From Bursaphelenchus xylophilus (taxonomy: Eukaryota > Nematoda > Chromadorea > Rhabditida > Aphelenchoididae): a stretch of 64,000 bases of DNA. Position 1 is the stretch's first letter, and each line of letters begins with the position of its first letter. Under the pieces are notes generated by a model, which saw nothing but the letters and a program-made list of their open reading frames with translations, had not been told where the DNA came from and did not search any database. The DNA is taken from assembly GCA_904066235.2 (NCBI GenBank), contig CAJFCV020000001.1, positions 6,076,001 to 6,140,000 of the forward strand. The letters run 5' to 3'. Positions 11,595 to 30,040 of the stretch are shown here, piece after piece. Both the position numbers and the translations under genes were made by a program.

Positions 11595-13871
11595 TCAGGC
11601 GATCGCTTGCTGATCCGACCAAATGGTGGGCGCCCTGAAGATGATATGCACCGTGCCTGCCAAACAGCCAAGGGTAAAAAGAATCAGGAAGATCCGGTCC
11701 ATCACCACCGACACGTATTTCCAGTCTTCTATGACCTGCAATAAACCACGAATTATATTTGATGACATTAAATTTCATTAGACCAAGTGTAACAAAAATT
11801 TATTTACGGCATACCTGCTGATCTTCCTCTTCCTTTCTGAAGTGATCAGCGATAAAACTGACAGATTCAACGGCAGATATCATTGGAGTCTTCTGTTCCT
11901 GAACACTCCCAACACGATTAATAAGAGCTGGGTAGGTATCAGAAGGTCGATGAACTTGAAGATGATCACTGTTCTCGAGGAGAATCGACGGTCTGGAGTA
12001 AAGGCTCGGTCTGGTCGATTTCCTCGAGGAATTAACCCCGGAAGGAACAAGTTGCATCTAGAAAGAACAAATATTATCATTCACAATGTTAAAATGTCAA
12101 GTGAATGTAATACGCGATTCTCTGTGAGAATAACATACCGCTAATGGTGAAAACTCCTGAGGCGGAGTGGTGTTCTCGTAGATCTGAGAAGGACGGCGCA
12201 TAAAGAGATAATAGGGTAGCAGGTCGATGAAGAACCACCTCATGAACCTGCTCATCTTGTGGGTGGACGGCTGGCGATAGTGAACATTCTGAACAAAACT
12301 CCCCATACATTGACACACTTACCAATGTTATCACAGTCACAATTACACTCAACGTAACTAGAACCATTGTAAATAATAAATATTTACCAATAAGTGGAAT
12401 CACAAGACTCGTCGATGGAATTATTTCGACTAAAATGAGTGATGATATAATCAAAATAAGCGACGCACCTAACAACAAGAAGAAGACGGTCAACGAGATG
12501 AGAACACTGATACAAAGTGAGATCTTCTCTCCTCCATCCGACGGCAGATAAAAGACCAACGCCGTCAGTGCACTGATTCCGACACAAGGAATCATCAGAT
12601 TGACGGTATAGAAAAGTGTTTTCCGACGGAGATGGATCTCGTAGGTGAGGTCGATGAATGGAGATTCACAACAGGGATAGCGCTTCTCGTGTCTCTTGGC
12701 CGGAACACTCAGTATGTCCCATTCGACACTTGGATAATAATCACTTAGATCAATACCTGAAAGATCATGTGAAATATAATTATCTTTAGAATAATGCGCA
12801 GTGAGATTTTTGTGTCGAGACTTTACTCACCTTGATCAACTACCCAGACTGTCTCGTTGTATTCTCCATCGATTCCTTGGACTACAATCTGATCTTCTCT
12901 TTGCAGATGCTCATCTCGATGCTTTAGATCAACCTCGAATCCACCGTAAGTCCAGGATCCAAACTTCATTTCGCAAGTCTGAACATCCAACGGAAACCAT
13001 TCTACATCTATCTGACACATACTGTAAAAACATTACGAATCGTTTGCGTCATGATTACGTAAAAACGATGACATAAAATAATATTTATTCACCTCTTGTA
13101 AATGGCCGGAGGAGACCATTCTACTGTTCCGTCAAAATTGAGCTTGGCCTTGTGCATGATTGATACTTGATAATTACCATCAGCGCTGTAAAAAATATTT
13201 ATTTTTTGTCATCAAATTCTCTCATATTTTGCGTAATCTTATGAAAATAGATGACGCAATTCAAACCTACTTGTTATATAATACAATATCGGGTAGCCAA
13301 ATCAAATCGACGGGGACATAAAGTTGCTTCACTCCTCCGTATTCCTCTGGATCCCAGGTCAATTTTTGATCTCGCCATGTCTAAAAAAGCCAAAACAATC
13401 ATTTGAAGAGCCCTTAAAGTAATGAAATCAGCCCAAAGCAATGTCACAACAACATTCTGTCCTCCAGACACCCATCTTTGACCCTGTAGCCATATTTCGG
13501 AAATAAAATTGATTGTTCGCCATTCCGTGACGTTACTTACATGATGAAGCCACACATTTGTAGTCATGATTTGATTCTTTTCATGCTGAAAACAGGATAT
13601 TTAAGCGTTTCCACCCGCATATTTGCCACCCCTTTCCTCCACTTACCACATCCAGGAGCTGAGACAATTTCAGTTTGAAATACACGACCAGAGTGTCGGT
13701 GTTGTTGTAGACGGGCCGAACGAGTTTGTTGTAATCGGAGAGCAGAGTCTCGTAAAGACGACTGGAGTCCTTGCTGGACTGTGCCTGGACGAAGGAGCAG
13801 AGGCAGACCATAAACAACGGCCATAGCTTCAGACCCACCAAACCCTGGAGGACGCGGCTCGGCGTCCGCAT
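11595..13871 (-). CDS. Alpha-type nicotinic acetylcholine receptor subunit (UNC-63/UNC-38 type)
   Basis: This is a complete ligand-gated channel subunit in ten exons: 13647-13871, 13541-13585, 13271-13380, 13093-13185, 12831-13021, 12469-12756, 12323-12429, 12139-12288, 11815-12057 and 11595-11735. The signal peptide lies after [10 protein letters not shown]. The binding domain has [21 protein letters not shown], and a Cys-loop with FPLDVQTC. Loop C reads [10 protein letters not shown]; the vicinal cysteines define an alpha subunit that contributes the principal agonist face. M2 begins [11 protein letters not shown] and M3 follows [15 protein letters not shown]4 is encoded in the last exon ([10 protein letters not shown]). 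Alpha subunits of this type assemble with non-alpha subunits like those encoded just downstream. It could correspond to UNC-63, UNC-38, ACR-6 or ACR-12; I cannot choose from sequence alone. An upstream in-frame ATG at 14003 would add a non-signal extension and was not chosen. Confidence 0.93.
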
Positions 13872-15387
13872 GGTGGCCGCATAAGTGGAGCCGGGCCTGG
13901 TCCGACGTCTCGCTAGTCCCGCTCCTGGACAGACGGGCTCGGCCGCCGCGTCAGCCGTGCGGCAGCCGGCCGCTTCACACGTCCTGAGCCCGGCGCCCCA
14001 CAAACGACCGCGCCAACGTTGCTGTAGACGTCGTCGTCGGATTCAGAAAGCCGGGAGACTCTTTCGAAGTCAGCAGTCTCATAAAAACAGGCCGATTAAT
14101 CACCCAGCGCTCTTGATTTACGTGCTGATATTGTTGGTCAACAACAAAAGGCGGCCTCTTCGCTATAAATCAACTTTCCATCATTTTGATCACTCAAATG
14201 AATACTATAAAAACACGAAGTCTCGGTGAAGGGGAAACGTTTTGTAGTTTTAACGGCGCGTAATAAAGGTGGCAACGCGAAACGATGTATACACATTAAT
14301 ATTACAAAAGCAATATTATAATTCATGTACCATTGCTAAGAATCCTGGCGTAATTTCTTCTCATTGGCTAAAGAAATGAAAGGAATGGGGATATCCGATA
14401 GACATTTGTCAGGAAAATACAAATTACAGGCCAGATCAATTGGTCTTCAAATGATCAAAACGCTAATTGCCCTCGAAATTGGGATAATCTCAGAAAATAA
14501 ATAAGTGGCATCCATGAACATTACGAATGGTAGTCTTGCAATAAAACAACAATATTTTTGGCAATACCAACGAAGAGAACTGATCCTCAGCCAAAAAGTA
14601 AGTCCAAACAATAAAAAAAGGAAGTTAGAGCGCAGAAGCAGTGCTCAGCGGAGATTACTGAGTAGCTGGGTGCAGCCGGGAGAAGGGGGCTTATAGTGTC
14701 CGAAAATGACTAAGTAGCAAAGGAACCGAAAAAAGTCTTGGCCACCCGACTGACCAGTTCACGTGGTGGATGGAGGCTCAGGATGCGGTCTCATCTCAGA
14801 TCGGTGAGACCGATGTCATGCCGGATCCCGTCTACAACGAGTGCCAGTCCTCCTCCCCTCTCCCCCCGCACAAACTTTGAGATCTCTTCGGCGGCCCGAA
14901 GGCAGATAGTCTCATTCCAAGCGACGAAAAAAGCGGAGAGAAGGGCCATGAAGAGTGGCAAAAGCAGCACATCCCTTTTCTACTTTTTGCGGCCGCTTCT
15001 CCGGCACAGACGTCTCAACGGGCCCACCGTCAATTGGCCAAAAAGCCCCCCGGGCGCGGGGAATCGCCGCCGCCCCGACGTCGGAACTTTTCTTTTTTTT
15101 TGCGTTGCCCACTTGGCCAATCTAACCCTTCCTGAAACCAGAAAACCGTGGAGTTCGAGCCGTTCACGGCACAAAGATTGGATTCCGACACCCACTCCCC
15201 TCGCTAGGCCTCTCCTGGGACCGGTCCCTTTCTTGCCGGTGACCTTTCCTTACATATCAAAAAGTTGGTCCAGGATGTATTGACATATCCTTCTGCAGAC
15301 TCCACACCCGAAACCACAAACTTTCGACCCATCCCTTGTCTTCACCTGTCCATCATTTAGACACTTTATTTTTGACAAAACTAAAAC
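13872..15387. other. Intergenic region upstream of alpha receptor gene
   Basis: About 1.5 kb holds GC-rich sequence directly upstream of the receptor start and AT-rich sequence from 14100 to 14600. A second GC-rich block at 14740-15250 carries open frames without domain features or splice support. I see no gene. It likely contains the receptor promoter and the 3' flank of mrpl-38. Confidence 0.5.
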
Positions 15388-16945
15388 CTAAATTCTGGAA
15401 ATCTGATCCTTCTGAAAGGCAGGATTCTGGAAGTCGTCGTATAATCGAGCCCACGGGCCTCTCCCAACATTCTTATCCATGAGTTGCGCATGTTGCCAAT
15501 GTGGCAGTTTCTTCTTGTTCTCGGCGTAGAAGATGTCCGGATACTCTGCTTTCTCCACTTTACCTTCATGGACCCTCTTCTCCAGCCACTCACGATAAAC
15601 GGTCTTCAGAACTTCTTCCGATGGTCTATACTGATCTAAATACTTGTCGAAAGGCCTTGGTTTGAGAGGGAATTCCTTCTGAGCTCGCTTAACGGGTTCG
15701 TTCCATTCATACCAGAACCTCGGACTCTTCAATCCTAAAAAGAAAACATCAAAAATCAATCAAGAACATCTGGCGCTGTTACCTTGCTCATGCAGAATAT
15801 AATCCACATTCTCATCCCATTCCACTTGACAAAACTTGATTGCAGATGGAGTCATTTTGTCCTCAAATGTCTTCAAAAATCTGTTGGTCGAAAATAATCG
15901 CTGGACAAATTCCGGCCTGTATAAACAAAAAATAAAATGAGCGCCTCTTATAGAACACTTACGAATTCAATTTAAACGAGCTGAAATCAATCCTTTCGGA
16001 ATGCCTAAACAAGACAAATGCAACTCGGTGAAATCCGGTTCCATGATAGGGAGTTGGGGGTAAATATGGGGCAATAACATCACTGCCTCCAGTGACCCCA
16101 CTTCCATCAGTAATGTTTCCCACTGCCCAGTGAATAACTTGTTTTGGACTACCCTCTGGCATTTCCGATTCAAAAAGATTTCCGTCCAAATTCACCATTA
16201 CAAATGTGTTGAATCCTTTGCCGTTTTCCGGAGTTTGAATATTAACATTAGGCTCTGACAGCAAAGAACTGACGGGAATGACATTTCCGGTCCTTAAACT
16301 ATGGTCTCCACATTTAACATCCAGCTTCTGAACATTGTGAAAGAAAGCCCCATCAATAAACAGATCAGAGAAGATGTTGAAATGAAGAGCAATCGGTAAA
16401 CTGTTATCACTAACTTCATCCAAGTTTATCAGCACTAAACCAATAACAAAAAGATACAAGGTTTACTTACATTCATTCTTCCGTGCCTGCCTCTCAAGCT
16501 CAGGGTCTTTCTTCTTACCTTCATGATCATCCATATTCAACTTGCTGAATCCAATATCCAAACTCAAACGCTTCTTCCCATCTGAAATCAAAAGTTAAAC
16601 AAAAAACGCAAACAAACCAGAAAGCCTTTCTTCTAAAGATTTGTAGTAATCGGTAGGATCAATGATGTACATCTCTGGAAGCATTTCTGGGAACTCAATT
16701 CTCGCTTTATACCAAGCGTTTCTCTCGGACCAACTAAAATAATGCAATAAATTAACATAATACAACCCCCATCTGAAACAGTAAATTATAACACCTCACC
16801 GTGACTGATAAAAAGCAGCAGGACCGGCCCAGGCAATTGCCCGTGGCCTCATGGGTCGACCAACTCTGGGAGTTCTTTTTGCTCGATTAGAACCTTGAAC
16901 ATAATGTTCGGCATAAACAGATCTTATCCTTCTAATTCCTGACAT
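15388..16945 (-). CDS. mrpl-38: Mitochondrial ribosomal protein L38 (PEBP-fold)
   Basis: This is a subunit of the mitochondrial large ribosomal particle. Exons are 16800-16945, 16618-16733, 16471-16581, 15963-16434, 15783-15916 and 15388-15734. The N-terminus is basic (MSGIRRIRSVYAEHY), as for an imported protein. The middle is a phosphatidylethanolamine-binding-protein fold with MVNLDGN, VIHWAVGNI, PYHGTGFHRVAF and a nearby DHSLRTGN. The C-terminal FWYEWNEPVK and PRPFDKYLDQY segments match the MRPL38 tail. It is divergent with a glutaredoxin gene whose ATG lies 243 bp away, so they may share a promoter. Nothing is truncated. Confidence 0.92.
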
Positions 16946-17188
16946 CCTTTAACAACAACAACAAGGAGTAATGTCGGTATAAAATTGTAAAATATAATAT
17001 TTTTTTGAAAGCACGAATTGCCACTAACGATTGTTGCAGGTTTCCAAAATAATAAATGGAAAAATATATTTTGTAGTTTTGAACTCACTTTATGTCCCTT
17101 TTAAAGTTAGAAACTCTTGTCGTGTGATCAGTCGTGTTATTGTGTTGTCTTGTTATTTTAATATTGCATCATATTCTTTTAGTTCAAC

Positions 17189-17549
17189 ATGTCCGTCAAG
17201 GCTTTTGTGGATGGTTTGATCAGCTCGAAAAAGGTCGTTATCTTTTCCAAGACCTATTGTCCATTCTGTACTAAGGCCAAGGATGTCTTCAAGTCTTTTA
17301 AGCTCCAATCCGGAGCTGTGGAGACTGTTGAACTGGAAAACCGACCAGATTGTGATCAAATACAGGATTATTTGAAGGAATTAACTGGTGCCAGGTGGGT
17401 TGAAATCGGATTTATTAGCAGTTTTATCGTTTAGATCCGTGCCCCGCGTCTTTATTAACGGGAAGTTCCTGGGTGGTGGAGATGACACCGTCGCCGCCTT
17501 CAAAGATGGATCACTGGAGGTTAAGCTGAAGGAAGCAGGCGCTCTTTAA
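17189..17549 (+). CDS. Glutaredoxin (dithiol, CPFC active site)
   Basis: This is a 106-residue glutaredoxin, a glutathione-dependent thiol-disulfide oxidoreductase. Exons are 17189-17394 and 17435-17549 with a 40-nt intron. The active site is TYCPFCTKAK; CPYC is the more common form. The TVP-type glutathione-binding region is represented by SVPRVFINGKFLGGGDD. The protein has no targeting extension, so a cytosolic form is likely. A polyadenylation signal AATAAA lies near 17595, about 45 bp past the stop. It is divergent from mrpl-38. Confidence 0.93.
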
Positions 17550-17787
17550 AGTAATATTATGTACTTAAATCCTGTGATTACCAGTGATACGCAATAAAAC
17601 GTTTATTGAAGTTCATTTTACGTTACTACTTTTTTTTATAGTTAGCACACCGAATGAAAAAATATAGGATACGTTTTGGAAAGGGAATGTTGTGGAATTA
17701 TGTAAGGAAAAGATGTTAGAATAAGGTATAAATGTTACATACAGACAAATACTATGAATATATACACTTATTTATTTTAGAAGGCAT

Positions 17788-18361
17788 TTACGCATACATT
17801 TGAGAGATGAGAAGGTCGTCTTCATCATCAAGAAGACTTTCCCCTTTCCTTATGTTCCTATTGTTGTTGGTTTTTCGTCTTTTGCACATGTAATGGACTC
17901 CTGCCGCTAAGCCTACCAAGAGGAACAATCCTAAAGCCGCAAGTCTAAGTGAGAGACCATTTGAGGATGTTGTTGTAGGCAGCGCTGAGGGAGTTGTTGC
18001 ATTAGGTTTCGGCTGAAGATGAACTTGTCGACCTGGCTGTTGTGGTTGTTGAGGTCTTTGCTGTTTCCTAAAACTTCAAAAGTTGGATGATATTTTTTCT
18101 TTGTGAGTTGATATATATGCCGAATTTAACTCACAATTCGGGCTGGTCGCAGTTTGACTCGTCAGACCCGTCTTCACATTGCGTTACTCCATCACACACA
18201 TCATATTGGGCGATACATTCTCCGTTCGCACAAACCCATTGATAGGTAACATCGCAAAAAGCCGGTTGTAGGTCAGCTTCTCCACCAAACATGATTCCAT
18301 CATTTTGTGCCCGCGCCCAAACCACCAATATACATAGAGAAATGATTATCCTCTGGTCCAT
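17788..18361 (-). CDS. Small type I membrane protein with one LDL-receptor class A domain
   Basis: Two exons (18135-18361 and 17788-18067) encode about 168 residues. A signal peptide (MDQRIIISLCILVVWARAQ) is followed by one LDLa module with six cysteines and the calcium-binding acidic end CEDGSDESNC. A Gln/Pro/Thr-rich stalk follows, then one membrane span (ALGLFLLVGLAAGVHYM) and a short basic then acidic tail (KRRKTNNN, LLDDEDD). LDLa modules bind ligands or calcium outside the cell. I do not recognise a named orthologue and infer no specific partner. Confidence 0.85.
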
Positions 18362-18680
18362 AGCTGCATCTGATCGGGATAAAACAATAATTTGTTTCTA
18401 TACCCGCCTTGGGCAAGAGAAAGGGAATGTTATCGATTAGTGTGCCGTGGCCGAAAAAGGGAAAAGAGAGGGCGAGAGAAGGAGCCGGGCCCTGAGGGCA
18501 AACACTAGCCCTACGTTTGGGAATTTTATGCGTGAATGTATGCCCTCTATAAACGTTTTACAGCGGTAATATCTTAATGCTGCTGCACAATTGAAATATT
18601 TTTATTTACAAAATCCTCAGTCAATTGCACAGTTAGACATACGAACGGGCTCTCAACTCAATTACACGAATATGATTAGT
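18362..18680. other. Intergenic region
   Basis: About 320 bp upstream of the LDLa gene and downstream of vps-4. It should hold the LDLa gene promoter and the vps-4 3' UTR. No further feature is seen. Confidence 0.5.
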
Positions 18681-21853
<3,173 letters not shown>

Positions 21854-24800
21854 CTGAAAGCAAGAAACCAATGATAAGCGTAAAATAAATCAATAAACGC
21901 ATGATGAACATGATATGAACAACAAACAGATAATAATTACGACGACTTAGACTCTAACTATTCGTGAATCAACAAAAATGTTAGGAATAAGCCTAGAACG
22001 CAGTCGACTCACGGGAAGGTGACTGACGAAACAAGTTTTCCTTTCTTATTCATCCATCGTTTTTTGTCTGCGCCGAGCTGCGCCCGAGCAAATTCATTTT
22101 GGGGTCACATTATACGGTGAAAGTTGCCCTTAAGACTTGAAAAGCAATGAAAGATCCAAGGCTTTGAGTGCGAAAATTTCTTTCACTAACCGAAACCGCA
22201 TATTATGGCCTTGCTTTGTGTTAATAAGATGATTAAATAAATTTTATTAAAATAATATCTTGATTATCTTATGACTCAATCCTCGTTTTCGCTCGTGCCT
22301 GTTTCGTATCACCATCTCGTTTCTTTCTATTTGCTTTGCAACGCTTTCAAATACATTTGACATTACTCCGGGACAATGAATTCAATAAATTCATTTGAAG
22401 ATCTCATAAAATTATTTTTGATTTTTCTGCAAATTTGTCTATTGTAAAGTTATGAATTTCTTTCAAGTTTGCTAACACTTAGTGGTATATATGCTATCCG
22501 TTGCTCTCTGTCATTCATTAACTCTCCTCTACATACTTGATCATTCGCTTTTTAATTTTGCATGGATTATTACTGCCCCATATGAGGATGTTAAGAAGAT
22601 ATGCGAATATTTTGGCTATAAACTACGAATATTAGGAATTATAATTCATATGTTCGGTTAATTGTTCTTATTTGGTTTTAATTGATGTTTTACATACCAT
22701 CTCTATCTCCGTGCCATGTATTTTTTGCCTAATCCCTCTCGAGAAAATTACACTTTTGTCATCATATTATTTACATCTGAATGCTATTTATAGCGGAGGA
22801 CGTCTGACAAATACTGTTTCCTCTGGATTACGAGAGGATATCTGTAATCTTTTGGCCTCATCTATTTCCGATTAATGTATGGCGAAGAGGGGGAAAGACG
22901 AGGATCGAGGGGCAAAGACTGGGGAAGAGAGGACGGTGTGCGGTTTATAATTCGCCCCGTTTAATGGAGCCCCGGGGTCGAAGTGGGACGGATAGCTGCA
23001 GCGAGGGGGCAAGCGAGGGGGAAGACGGCTAAAAATAGTATCTGAAGTCGTTTTGGACATTCATCCGCTCTCCGCCGCCGTCCGAGAGTGCATTTCTGGG
23101 TGCGGGGTGAGTGTTCGGGGTAAAGGGGAGACCGTTGGGCGGTGTGTTCCCCATCTCATCGGATGTCTGTGGTCCCCAATCTTGGCCTTCTCTTCAAGTC
23201 CTCCCTTCCTCATGCCATAGCTCCCCTTCCTTTTCGCCCTTCTGTTTGTTTAATCCTCTTTTTCTCGCCCTTTTATGTTTCTTCCTTTTCTGCGCTCTGT
23301 GCGTTCTTTGTTACCCTCATGCTCTCTCGATATCCGCCGAAGACAAGTTCAGAAGCTTTTTGGCCAGACTGGCCGAAAGCTGAAGGGAATACACAAAGCT
23401 GATAGAGTACAAGATGCAGAGAAAAGGACAGGTCGAGGAAGTGCGGCGAAGACGGAGCGAAATGGGGCCGCAACGGCAATTGGGCCGCGGCACGTTCATT
23501 TCGTAGCGCTTAGCCGAAGGGCGCACTCGATCGAGACGAAAGAGTGGACCCAATGGAGAGGGAGCAGACTCCGTGGCCTCGAGGCCACAAAAGTTTGGGG
23601 CTCGAGGGAGAATGCGGCTCTCACTCATTTGGGTAGGGGACGGGGAAAGCCGGCGTTTCGTGCCAAACGGCGGCGGACAGAGATGAAGAGCGAGGCCCAA
23701 GACTTACTGCTACTTTCGGTGGTCCCGACTTTCTGGACTCCCAGCCCGAGAAGCATCCCAAACAACCGGAGGGGGCTCACCTCCGAAGAGAGCGATCCGG
23801 ACCAGAAAAATGGGACGTGCGACGAAGCCGTTGCAGCAGGAGATTTGGAATCTTGGGACGGCTTCGAATCCTCTTTGCTTTCTGAAGGCAAAAGAACATA
23901 GGCCGACGAGGGAAGTCGTCGAGCACAGAAGGGAGAGGACGACGTTTCTGCCATCTTCTCCGGCGCTCTGGTTCGCAATCCTCCCGCAACTTTCTTGCTT
24001 TTGTTCTTGTATTTAGTTTCATTCTTTGCCCTCTTTTGCCGCCCGGAACTCTGGGGCCTAGACACCCCGGCCGAAGGATAAGGCGGTCCTCCTGGTTCGT
24101 TTTCTCTCTCCTCGTCGATGTGCTCCGTCCGTCGATAGGGGCATCATCCTTCTTTCACCATTGTTTGCGTCATGTTGACAGGTTTTCTTCAGCTCCATCC
24201 CGCGACGTTCGGGGCCTAGCGGCGGCTAAAAATAGACGCCGAAGCCGCCGTTTCTCTGACTTACAGGTAATTTGGCCCCTTCGCTGATTAAGTGGCGGGC
24301 GGTTTTCATTGGCATCAATTACAGTTCCAACAGTCGAGTCACTAGGGAGTCTCGACCCTTTCCTTTTTGATTGTTTCTTCGACGGCCACAACGCCTGAAG
24401 GGAGGGGGCGTCGCAGGACCGACTCTTGTGGCGACCTCATCGCCTCCTGCCATTTCTTGTTCCGACGGGCCGTTTTGTTGCTATTTTTGGAAGGCGGTTG
24501 GGAACTAAGAAGGAGGAAAACCGAGGGAAAGAGTTTGTTCGTAAGGTTTATAGCGGTGTTGCTCATTTGCACCTCCTCTTTCGGGCTTTTTGATCCTTTG
24601 ATTTGCGTGTTATTCGCGGAAGTAATTGGCTTTTTACAAGTTTGGCTTCTTTCCAGGAGACGAGCACTGTTACGACCGGAGACTTGGCTACGAGCCCCCT
24701 GATCCCTCAAACAATTGATCGGTGTAGACGCTGTGCTCTCTGGCCGAGAGACTTTCTTTCCCTGAGGGCTCGGTTTCTTTCTCCCATCTCCTCTTCTCTT

Positions 24801-25195
24801 TTTCGTAATTTCCCAAAAATCAACCCGGCTCAATAACGGCCGCACCGTGCATTCTGCCGTGCTCTTCCGTGGGAGTGGCTGCCGAACATCAAGCCACCCA
24901 TTCCTCCAACATAATCAGCAACGAAGGAACCGCGTGCGGGCTGGTGGTGACATCACAGACCAAGGAAGCCGGTTCCCGCCGAGTCGGCGGCGGTGCTCCT
25001 AAATCTCCACCCCAGCCAGTTTCTGAAGTCAGCAAAGCCCGGCGCGCCCCTGCAGAACACGGCCAGGCCGAGACCGGGCCGCCCAGGGGCCAACAAGCAT
25101 CGGCCAAGCCCCGAGGCAACAGTTCAGCTCAGGAATTATCCCCCGATCCCCACCGTCCCCGCAAACGCTCCTCCGGCATCTCCACCTCCAGCAAG
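21854..25195. other. Long noncoding leader region upstream of the G alpha s gene
   Basis: The first kilobase is AT-rich and is the probable vps-4/G alpha s divergent upstream region. From about 22880 to 25190 the sequence is markedly GC-rich with many open frames on both strands. These frames lack domain features, show alternating reading directions and are explained by base composition. The region probably contains promoter, 5' UTR exons and introns of the G alpha s gene; candidate acceptors such as TTTCCAG near 24658 are visible. No RNA gene is recognised. Confidence 0.5.
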
Positions 25196-27266
<2,071 letters not shown>

Positions 27267-29150
27267 AGGTTGGTCATCGTCCGATTATATCTTCTACGGT
27301 GCTCTAGTCTTACAGGGGAAGTATTGCAAGTGCGGCGCTCAGATTTTAATGAAACTTGGCTCAAATTTGTATAACTTTTTCTAGGACATGTGCGAGACTT
27401 TAAACTTGATGTCTGTTTCTACCGCAGTGTTAATGTTTCCACAAAAATTTACTTGCGAAACTGATATGATAAAACAAATGTTTTTGTTTTTCTCTGTGAC
27501 CGTTCTTCGCGTTTCGCATACTCTCTTGGCCGCAAAGATCGTTTAATATCTAGGCTGCCTTGCAAAGCTCGCGCTAAAATTTTAAGGAATTGATTTGTGG
27601 TCCATGCCAATTGCGTGTGGAGCGTCGCAATTCGGGTACTTCCCTTGTTAATTGTATTCTCCTGGATGGGGGGAGAGGAGATGCTGGACACTCTCAAAGG
27701 ACCACACCAATATCTAGTAGTTCAGACATCGGCGACCCCTCCATCCACCGGTTTCTGTACATGTCTACGTCTGATACACGGTGCGAGTGATGGTACTTTC
27801 GTTGTTTCCTTCTCCCCTGTCTCCTTTATCTCAGCCGCTCTCCTAGTCATGATCATAATGTCGTCCGAGGTCATCTCCTTCTCCATCCGAGCATTTGCGT
27901 CTCCATATTTATTCTCATTTTGTAAGATACGATCAATGTTGATGGATGGCTAGGGTCGATGGCCTCAGGGCAGACTACGATCTCCATTTCAATCGTTGCA
28001 AGAAAAAGAAAAGGAACGATTCAAGACTTCTATGTTCTTATGTATACTTTTATATTGGATGTTCTTCTAGTCCCAGACATTTGAATCCGGCCCCGATCAT
28101 CTCGGTTGTCCTGTCCATCCTCTCTTGTTCATATCCAACGCCATGATTTTAGTTGATGACAGGCCGAATCGGATCGCTGCTCGGATTACATCCTTCTTGT
28201 TGTTTTTTTTTCATTTCAAACGGGTCACTCGGTTTTTGAGTTTTACATTACAATTATTATATATTGAGTCTTCTTCGGTAAATTGCTTTCGGTTAATGCT
28301 TAACTTGTACTAATTAGTTGTAATTTAAAGAAACAAAACCAACATCCATCTTTCTTTGTTGTACTTCGATTGTATTTCTTTCGGTATTTGTCAAATTTTA
28401 CTGCGAAACCTGCCGTTTTGAGAATGGATTAAAGAAAAAGAAATGATATTCGACAGAACAAGGCAATTGTATTATGGAAGCCGCCTGCTACTTTGGCCAA
28501 GGTCATAAATCTCTGGCCTGAATGTAACAAAAATTCTTCTCTCGGGTCATTTGATTAGAAGAAAAGATGATTCGGAAACATTGGATTACTGTATTAATTA
28601 GACATGAGTTTGTTGTTCACAATGGCTTCGTTGGGATGACGCGGATCTTATTCATGATGACTCAGACTTCAGAGGAGAAAAAAAATCAAATTCTAAGCCT
28701 TGAAAGGGAGTTGAATATATTATTGTATATTAGAAAACCCAAAAAACAAAGTCTGATTGGAAATAAAGTCCACAGAAACGTTTTGAAAGCCCCCAGAAAC
28801 AGATTGTGACTGATTGAGATCTGGTGAATGACAGTCATGACAACCAGTCCCAGTTCGAGAACACGAGGTAATTCTGCTCCATTTTGACTGATATGATAAC
28901 GTCTTACTTCTAATCCTTTCAGTCCCACGTCAACATGTAAAACTAAAAGTAAAGTGTTTTTGAATTAGCGGAAATCGGATTGGCCGCCTCTCCTCTAATC
29001 TTCCTTCACTTTTATGATCACCAATTTCAATGTCAATCCATCAGGCGGCCTTTTCGGCTTGTCCGTTGGCCTGGCCGCTGTTTTCATTCCAATCAGGACC
29101 CAGTCGTTTAATCTTGTAATTGAGTGCGGATTTCCCCTCCTTCAATTCTC
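27267..29150. other. 3' flank of G alpha s and intergenic region
   Basis: Nearly 1.9 kb without a supported gene. Short open frames here have no coherent splice partners or domain signature. The first part is probably G alpha s 3' UTR, and the last 200 bp the promoter of the LAPTM-like gene. Confidence 0.5.
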
Positions 29151-29936
29151 ATGGATTTCAACCCGGAGCACCAAAAGTGGCAATGCTGTTGTTTTCATAT
29201 CATCCCCGGGCTGAAGATCCTCTCCATCGGAGTTCTCGTTGTCTCCACTTTGTTCTTGGTCTTATTTGGACACGGTCTTCTGTATTCGGCCAAGGTAAGA
29301 TTACTTTTTTGTACTTCCTAGTTGAAGCTGATCATGAGTTCTTTAGAAACAAGATGACTTTGTTTTTGCTGCTACACTACTTAGCTTATGTCTGGCTACC
29401 GTACTCAGTTCAGCTCTTTTGGTGTTGGGGTTATTCAAAAAGAAGGCCAAATTGATGTACCCATCAGTCGTTGTTGGAGTTGGAATTGTTATTTTCGTTG
29501 CGGTAGGTGTCGAATGTCATTACAAATAGCCCTGAAATAGGTCTTCGGTGTAAGCCATGTTGTTCTGCAGCCGGATGAGGGCGAAGTAACGCATCATACC
29601 AAACAAGGGAAGAATAATAAACACTCGGTAAGAGATCCTAGGCATGATATCAAAAGAAATTATAGGAAGCTCCCTCAATGACAGCCCGGTTAGTGTTCTT
29701 GATATTTGTTATGATGATCGTATGTTGTGTCGTATTCTATGCGATATTTTTGATAATGAAAGCCATACAATACGTGAAAAACGTGAATAAATTGAGAGAT
29801 CGGAGACAATCACTTATAAATGCATCTCAAATCGGTAAGTTAATACAACTCTACACTATACAATTACATTACAGATCCCGAACTCTTTGACCAAGCCTAC
29901 CGAAGACCCTCACATCAAAGTTTTACCAGTTATTAA
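29151..29936 (+). CDS. Four-transmembrane LAPTM-like endolysosomal protein
   Basis: Five exons (29151-29294, 29347-29502, 29541-29627, 29666-29834, 29875-29936) encode 205 residues. The N-terminus has a cysteine cluster and HIIPG motif (WQCCCFHIIPGLKI) directly before TM1, as in LAPTM family members (CCxCCHVRTG). Four hydrophobic segments follow, around residues 24-45, 52-72, 82-102 and 135-158. A polar tail with YRRP and a terminal SY could carry sorting signals. LAPTM proteins act in late endosomes and lysosomes; applying that here is inference from the topology and the N-terminal motif. Confidence 0.75.
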
Positions 29937-30040
29937 AATCATTATAGAATAATATTTGTAAATAAACGAGTATGTAATATTAAATTGATTTATTCGCAAA
30001 CAACACACCAGATTTACAATATATTGAACTGGAAAACCTA

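Noticed and set aside
13872..14003. In-frame 44-residue N-terminal extension of the alpha receptor subunit
   Set aside because: It would bury the signal peptide behind a GC-rich Arg/Ala stretch, so the inner ATG at 13871 is a better start.
22880..24850. Many long open frames on both strands in the GC-rich leader region
   Set aside because: They overlap on all frames, have no domain features or coherent splice partners, and are expected from high GC with few stops.
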